Shown here: positions 17,863 to 20,182 of the stretch, in pieces
Position numbering within the stretch: position 1 is the first letter of the stretch
Layout of the letters: every line of letters starts with the position of its first letter
Assembly: GCA_025765595.1 (NCBI GenBank)
Contig: JAIVFH010000435.1
Location: forward strand, 1-20,182
Origin: Obelidium mucronatum
Taxonomy: Eukaryota > Chytridiomycota > Chytridiomycetes > Chytridiales > Chytriomycetaceae
Length of the DNA stretch: 20,182 nt
Direction: 5' to 3'
Notes under the pieces: generated by a model
What the model was told of the DNA's origin: nothing
The model's database searches: none
The model's input: the letters and a program-made list of their open reading frames with translations, nothing else
Translations under genes and position numbers: made by a program

Positions 17863-18124
17863 GGGAATACCAATATCATCTCGCAAAGAATAAGACGCTC
17901 TCTGATTCCCGATAATAATAAAGTCTCGGGTTCTCATCGTAAGAGTATGCGAGAAAGTTTAAGACCGCTGTCGATAGTTTTCAGCGAAGTGAGAGTTTTT
18001 CATTTTGTACGAAATAACGAGTCCTCACTCCCAAAAATACTGTTCTCTATAGAACTCACACTCACTCAGAAGGGAAAGTATCGACACAAGGTCTTGTACG
18101 AGCCTGTAGAGCTATGCATCTACC

Positions 18125-18326
18125 CAATTGGGGATGCGGGCCGGACCTCGCGAGTCGCGATACCGGTCGCGTTGCGAGCCGCTCACGGGCCGCCTGCGAC
18201 CTGCTGACGAGCTGCTAGCGGGCCGCTTGCGACCTGTGCCACGGCCTGTTGGCAGGCCGCTCTGTACCTTTTTATGTGGGGCGCGAGCCGCAAGCCACTT
18301 CTTCACAGGCCGCTAACCCCCAACTG
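18125..18326. mobile_element. small GC-rich inverted-repeat element (candidate MITE)
   Basis: This block of about 200 bp is much more GC-rich than its surroundings. Its outer ends are imperfect inverted repeats: CAATTGGGGAT at 18125-18135, and CAGTTGGGGGT read on the minus strand from 18326. Further inward both sides carry CGGCC-type strings. The inside repeats a GGGCCGCYTGCGACCTG unit (18188-18204 and 18219-18235) and several GCCGC variants. It interrupts the tail of the receptor pseudogene. No target duplication is obvious, so the boundaries are approximate. Confidence 0.45.
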
Positions 18327-18367
18327 TCACTAAAACTCAAGAATAAGCCACAAAAAATGTATCAAAT

Positions 18368-18393
18368 AAGGCTGTTTATTAAGGCTGTTTATT
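18368..18393. repeat. perfect 13-bp tandem duplication
   Basis: AAGGCTGTTTATT occurs twice without gap (18368-18380 and 18381-18393), just before an (AATA)n microsatellite. It lies in the probable 3' untranslated region of the minus-strand dioxygenase-like gene. Confidence 0.85.
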
Positions 18394-18396
18394 ATC

Positions 18397-18435
18397 AATA
18401 AATAAATAAATAAATAAGTAAATAAGTAAATAAGT
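18397..18435. repeat. (AATA)n/(AGTA) microsatellite
   Basis: Five AATA units are followed by alternating AGTA and AATA units. The tract ends 9 bp before the stop codon of the minus-strand gene that starts at 19722. A matching tract lies upstream of that gene. Confidence 0.9.
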
Positions 18436-18444
18436 ACACATTGC

Positions 18445-19722
18445 TCAACCCAGGGCTTGCAAAACCGATTCCCGTATCTTCCGATTGCGATCTGTGGCAT
18501 CGCGATTAATGTTGAAGGTAACTCCCCGCTTCTCCACCACAGCGCTTCCCACAAACCTGTCCTGGTTGTGCTTCACAGCCCAACTCGCTGTTCCCATTCC
18601 ATCTGCCAGAATCAGCGAGATTCTCCGCTTTCTAGTATCTACCTCCGCCACCAACTCCGCTGCCTCCACAAATTGTCTCTCCCCTGAATGCCACATCCTG
18701 GTCCCATGTTTTTCATGCTTGAACATGGAAACAATCGCCTCCCCATGAACCGCTGGGATCACCACATTTCGATCTGGTAGGTACAGCACTGGCCATACCA
18801 CGGGCGGTTCCGCGTCTTCCTCATCCACCACAACACTGAAGTTGATCCCGAAAGTCGAATTCTTGCTGTCCAGGTGGAACTTGAAGTCCCCGTTGTTTGA
18901 GCACGCAAGAAACGAGGAGGTGAAAATCCCAAAGATGGGATCGCACGCAGTTGCTACTTCCTATTGGTCTCGTTGTTGCAATTAGATGGTGACTGTCAAA
19001 CTATAACAAACACATACCTTTGTAATGTTGGCCACCATCTCGAATGCCTCCCGATGTACCAGAGACTCCACAACGCCAGTGAGGTAAGCGACCAGCGGCT
19101 GAAGGCCCTCAAAGTGGGGCAGCAGCTCTGGCTTGATGTTCTCCTTTCCAAACACCGCCAGCCCGTTCGCTACTTTTTCGGCATGTTCTTTTACCTTGAC
19201 AGACGCTACATCCGCTGGGTAGTGCGGGTCCTTGATGCCGTCTGCAACTCCAGTCCAGGAGCACAGGTTGATGACTCGCATGTTGCCACGCGTCTTGACC
19301 TTTGGCTGCAAGCGTCGAAAGATAGCTGCAAGATCGCGGATGTGCAGCATGGCGTCCTTGAGTATATAGGGCGGCAGTTTGATTCTAATAGCACTCCCAA
19401 GTTGTTAGCAACGCTTGGACTGCAACAACACCAAAAAAACCCTCACCTCCCTGCAACAAGCTCTTCAACTCCGTCTGTGTTTAGACCATACACAAACTCC
19501 TGTCCCTTGGTTCTGTCATCCAGCACTCGCAGCTCTGCAGGTTTTGTTGCTGAAAATCTTTAACACCAACCACAGCAAAAAAAAGAAGTTGGCCCACCAA
19601 CCTATAATATCAGCGCGGCTCAATCCCTGCTCAGACATGTGCTTTTGGCGTTTCATCATCTGGTGTGCAGCGGTGGATGCTGACTTTTTGACCCGTTTTC
19701 GTTTGGTACGCGTTTTGTCCAT
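18445..19722 (-). CDS. candidate 2OG-Fe(II) dioxygenase-fold protein (possibly TET/JBP-like)
   Basis: There are four exons: 19602-19722, 19447-19534, 19018-19384, 18445-18960, with GT-AG introns of 67, 62 and 57 nt. All phases agree and give an uninterrupted 363-aa protein. The N-terminus is strongly basic (MDKTRTKRKRVKKSASTAAH), a likely nuclear localisation signal. The middle (ILKDAMLHIRDLAAIFRRLQ ... PELLPHFEGL) is helical and unassigned. The C-terminal part has FHLDSKNSTFGINFSVVV with an HxD pair (H221, D223), then LYLPDRNVVIPAVHGEAIVS, resembling the GG-x-LxLPxxxxxxPxxxGD strands of TET/JBP-type enzymes. R280 and H283 (TRMWHSG) are the possible distal metal ligand and co-substrate site. 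If correct, it would oxidise a nucleobase or other substrate using 2-oxoglutarate, O2 and Fe(II). This is a motif-level reading without a search; another lineage-specific family is possible. Confidence 0.6.
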
Positions 19723-19733
19723 TGCATTAATAG

Positions 19734-19753
19734 ATAAATAAATAAATAAATAA
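19734..19753. repeat. (AATA)n microsatellite 5' of the dioxygenase-like gene
   Basis: ATAAATAAATAAATAAATAA lies 11 bp before the ATG at 19722 (read on the minus strand). It is in the same orientation as the tract at 18397-18435. Confidence 0.9.
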
Positions 19754-19881
19754 TCAAGTTAACTCAACAATACTAAGGTAATTTATTGAATCAAAGTATT
19801 CCTTGCATATCAACGGCTACAAAGCTGTAATAAAGTATTCTCTGCGTTGTTGTGTTCTCCCTCATTACTTTGACTTGAAGA

Positions 19882-20142
19882 ATGCGACGCTCAACAAGAC
19901 AACGCCAAGCCGCCGCGCTGCCACAGCCTCAACCAAACATACAACAGCATCAACCTCTTCTATCAACCCGATCACAGCAATTAGAGCGTGTCCTGCTGCT
20001 CCTGCTGAGATCCTTGCCACTCTGGATCAAATTGAGCAAGTCCTGTTGGATCGCAGCCGCTATATCCTGTCGGACTGCAACCTGGATCTTACGCGCTTGG
20101 AATGCCTCCTTCTTGATTGCAGGAAAAGTTGTTTCCTCCTAA
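19882..20142 (+). CDS. low-confidence hypothetical ORF, divergent from the dioxygenase-like gene
   Basis: ATG at 19882 opens an 86-codon frame beginning MRRSTRQRQAAALPQPQPN, which resembles a basic, Gln/Pro-rich N-terminus. Its second half is Leu/Trp-rich and less protein-like. An overlapping frame (to 20153) reads EILATLDQIEQVLLDRSRYI and SDCNLDLTRLECLLL, which looks more like a real helical segment but has no ATG. A splice or frameshift between the two frames is possible; the only nearby GT-AG pair would be 22 nt. I do not recognise a family. The true structure cannot be decided from this sequence. Confidence 0.25.
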   Translation: MRRSTRQRQAAALPQPQPNIQQHQPLLSTRSQQLERVLLLLLRSLPLWIKLSKSCWIAAAISCRTATWILRAWNASFLIAGKVVSS

Positions 20143-20146
20143 GAAG

Positions 20147-20182
20147 TGATTAGGACTCCATTAGGAGGCGGCTAGGAGCGCC
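20147..20182. repeat. start of another copy of the TAGGACTCC-type repeat
   Basis: GATTAGGACTCCATTAGGAG followed by GCGGCTAGGAGCGCC runs to the window edge. It uses the same degenerate units as the ends of the element at 16556-17852 (for example GTTAGGACTCC, CTATTAGGAGC). It is probably the edge of a related element continuing beyond the window. Confidence 0.55.

Larger units (their letters stand above)
14052..18124 (+). pseudogene. class C GPCR-like receptor, degenerate and split by a mobile element
   Basis: The remains start with a signal-peptide-like MNLRVLIWHSLYCLTLALSD at 14052. Pieces of a periplasmic-binding-type ectodomain follow: IFNYFFRMFPSMRS near 14450-14490; SVRQIGIVYQKDADSTLQIA; YIIAIGSSDWLSNVVYTFGK; PDYYSFLTGLLVTNSITASE. 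The class C 7TM region has KMIVAMSCIGFLATFFSIIF, YLHFGEAPAILICHLRNWAF, SSFQEGVLFTNKCFLLPGMF, and STILSITFFAIGLASLVISN. Usable introns are 14771-14825, 15311-15363 and 15589-15648. Disabling features are broken frames in 14150-14540, a one-base frame change at ~15851-15872, and in-frame TGA 16187 and TAA 16325. An inserted element (16556-17852) also interrupts it. The frame resumes after the element with GKMGNTNIISQRIRRSLIPD and a cytoplasmic tail reaching about 18124. Such receptors (GABA-B-like) sense small ligands; this copy looks inactive. Confidence 0.75.

Noticed and set aside
17719..18207. 162-codon ORF read as one gene
   Set aside because: Its first ~45 codons are inverted-repeat sequence of the element and its last ~30 are the GC-rich element; only the middle (about 17853-18124) is receptor tail.
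18112..18316. Arg/Pro-rich ORFs on both strands of the GC-rich block
   Set aside because: Composition follows from the repeated GGCCGC-type units; there is no start context, domain or conservation signal.
1..20182. CRISPR arrays, bacterial operons, integrases or phage genes
   Set aside because: No spaced repeats of that type and no such genes were seen; spliceosomal introns and gene content are eukaryotic.

Overview
This window comes from a compact nuclear genome, most likely an early-diverging fungus of the chytrid type. The grounds are short GT-AG introns (mostly 43-73 nt), clear fungal/opisthokont housekeeping genes (PPT1/PP5, MBF1, PRO1, ICln), a class C GPCR-like gene with a periplasmic-binding-type ectodomain, and F-box and F-box/plant-type-LRR genes of the kind expanded in chytrids. 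The lineage is an inference from gene content; no rRNA is present.

Layout. Positions 1-137 hold the acidic C-terminal end of an unidentified plus-strand gene. A tRNA-Pro(UGG) follows at 329-400 with a Pol III T-run. An F-box gene (minus, 626-1558) and a seven-exon PP5 phosphatase gene (plus, 1610-3537) diverge from only about 51 bp. From 3632 to 13876 every gene is on the minus strand: MBF1, ICln/CLNS1A, an aldo-keto reductase, glutamate 5-kinase, two broken DUF885 metallopeptidase-like paralogues, a METTL13/CSKMT-type methyltransferase, a La-domain RNA-binding protein and an F-box/LRR protein. The genes run nearly end to end, with gaps of 30-160 bp.

The first part (1-7841) is intact. The second part (7895-18124) is decaying. 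The DUF885 locus is scrambled, with a chimera carrying a duplicated piece of the methyltransferase N-terminus, a 46-base homopolymer C tract and a nonsense codon. The methyltransferase has one apparent frameshift and the La gene two. The class C GPCR gene (14052-18124) has a frameshift and two nonsense codons. It is also split by a ~1.3 kb non-autonomous element with terminal inverted repeats and a candidate 10-bp target duplication. Beyond that element the receptor's cytoplasmic tail resumes in frame, and a second, small GC-rich inverted-repeat element follows.

From 18445 to 19722 lies an intact four-exon minus-strand gene. Its C-terminal half looks like a double-stranded beta-helix 2-oxoglutarate/Fe(II) dioxygenase, possibly of the TET/JBP type, and (AATA)n microsatellites lie at both ends. 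The window closes with a low-confidence plus-strand ORF and the start of another copy of the repeat family.

The genes do not form one pathway. The most interesting material is the repeat/mobile-element family with its insertion into the receptor, the chimeric DUF885 locus, and the candidate dioxygenase next to the repeats.
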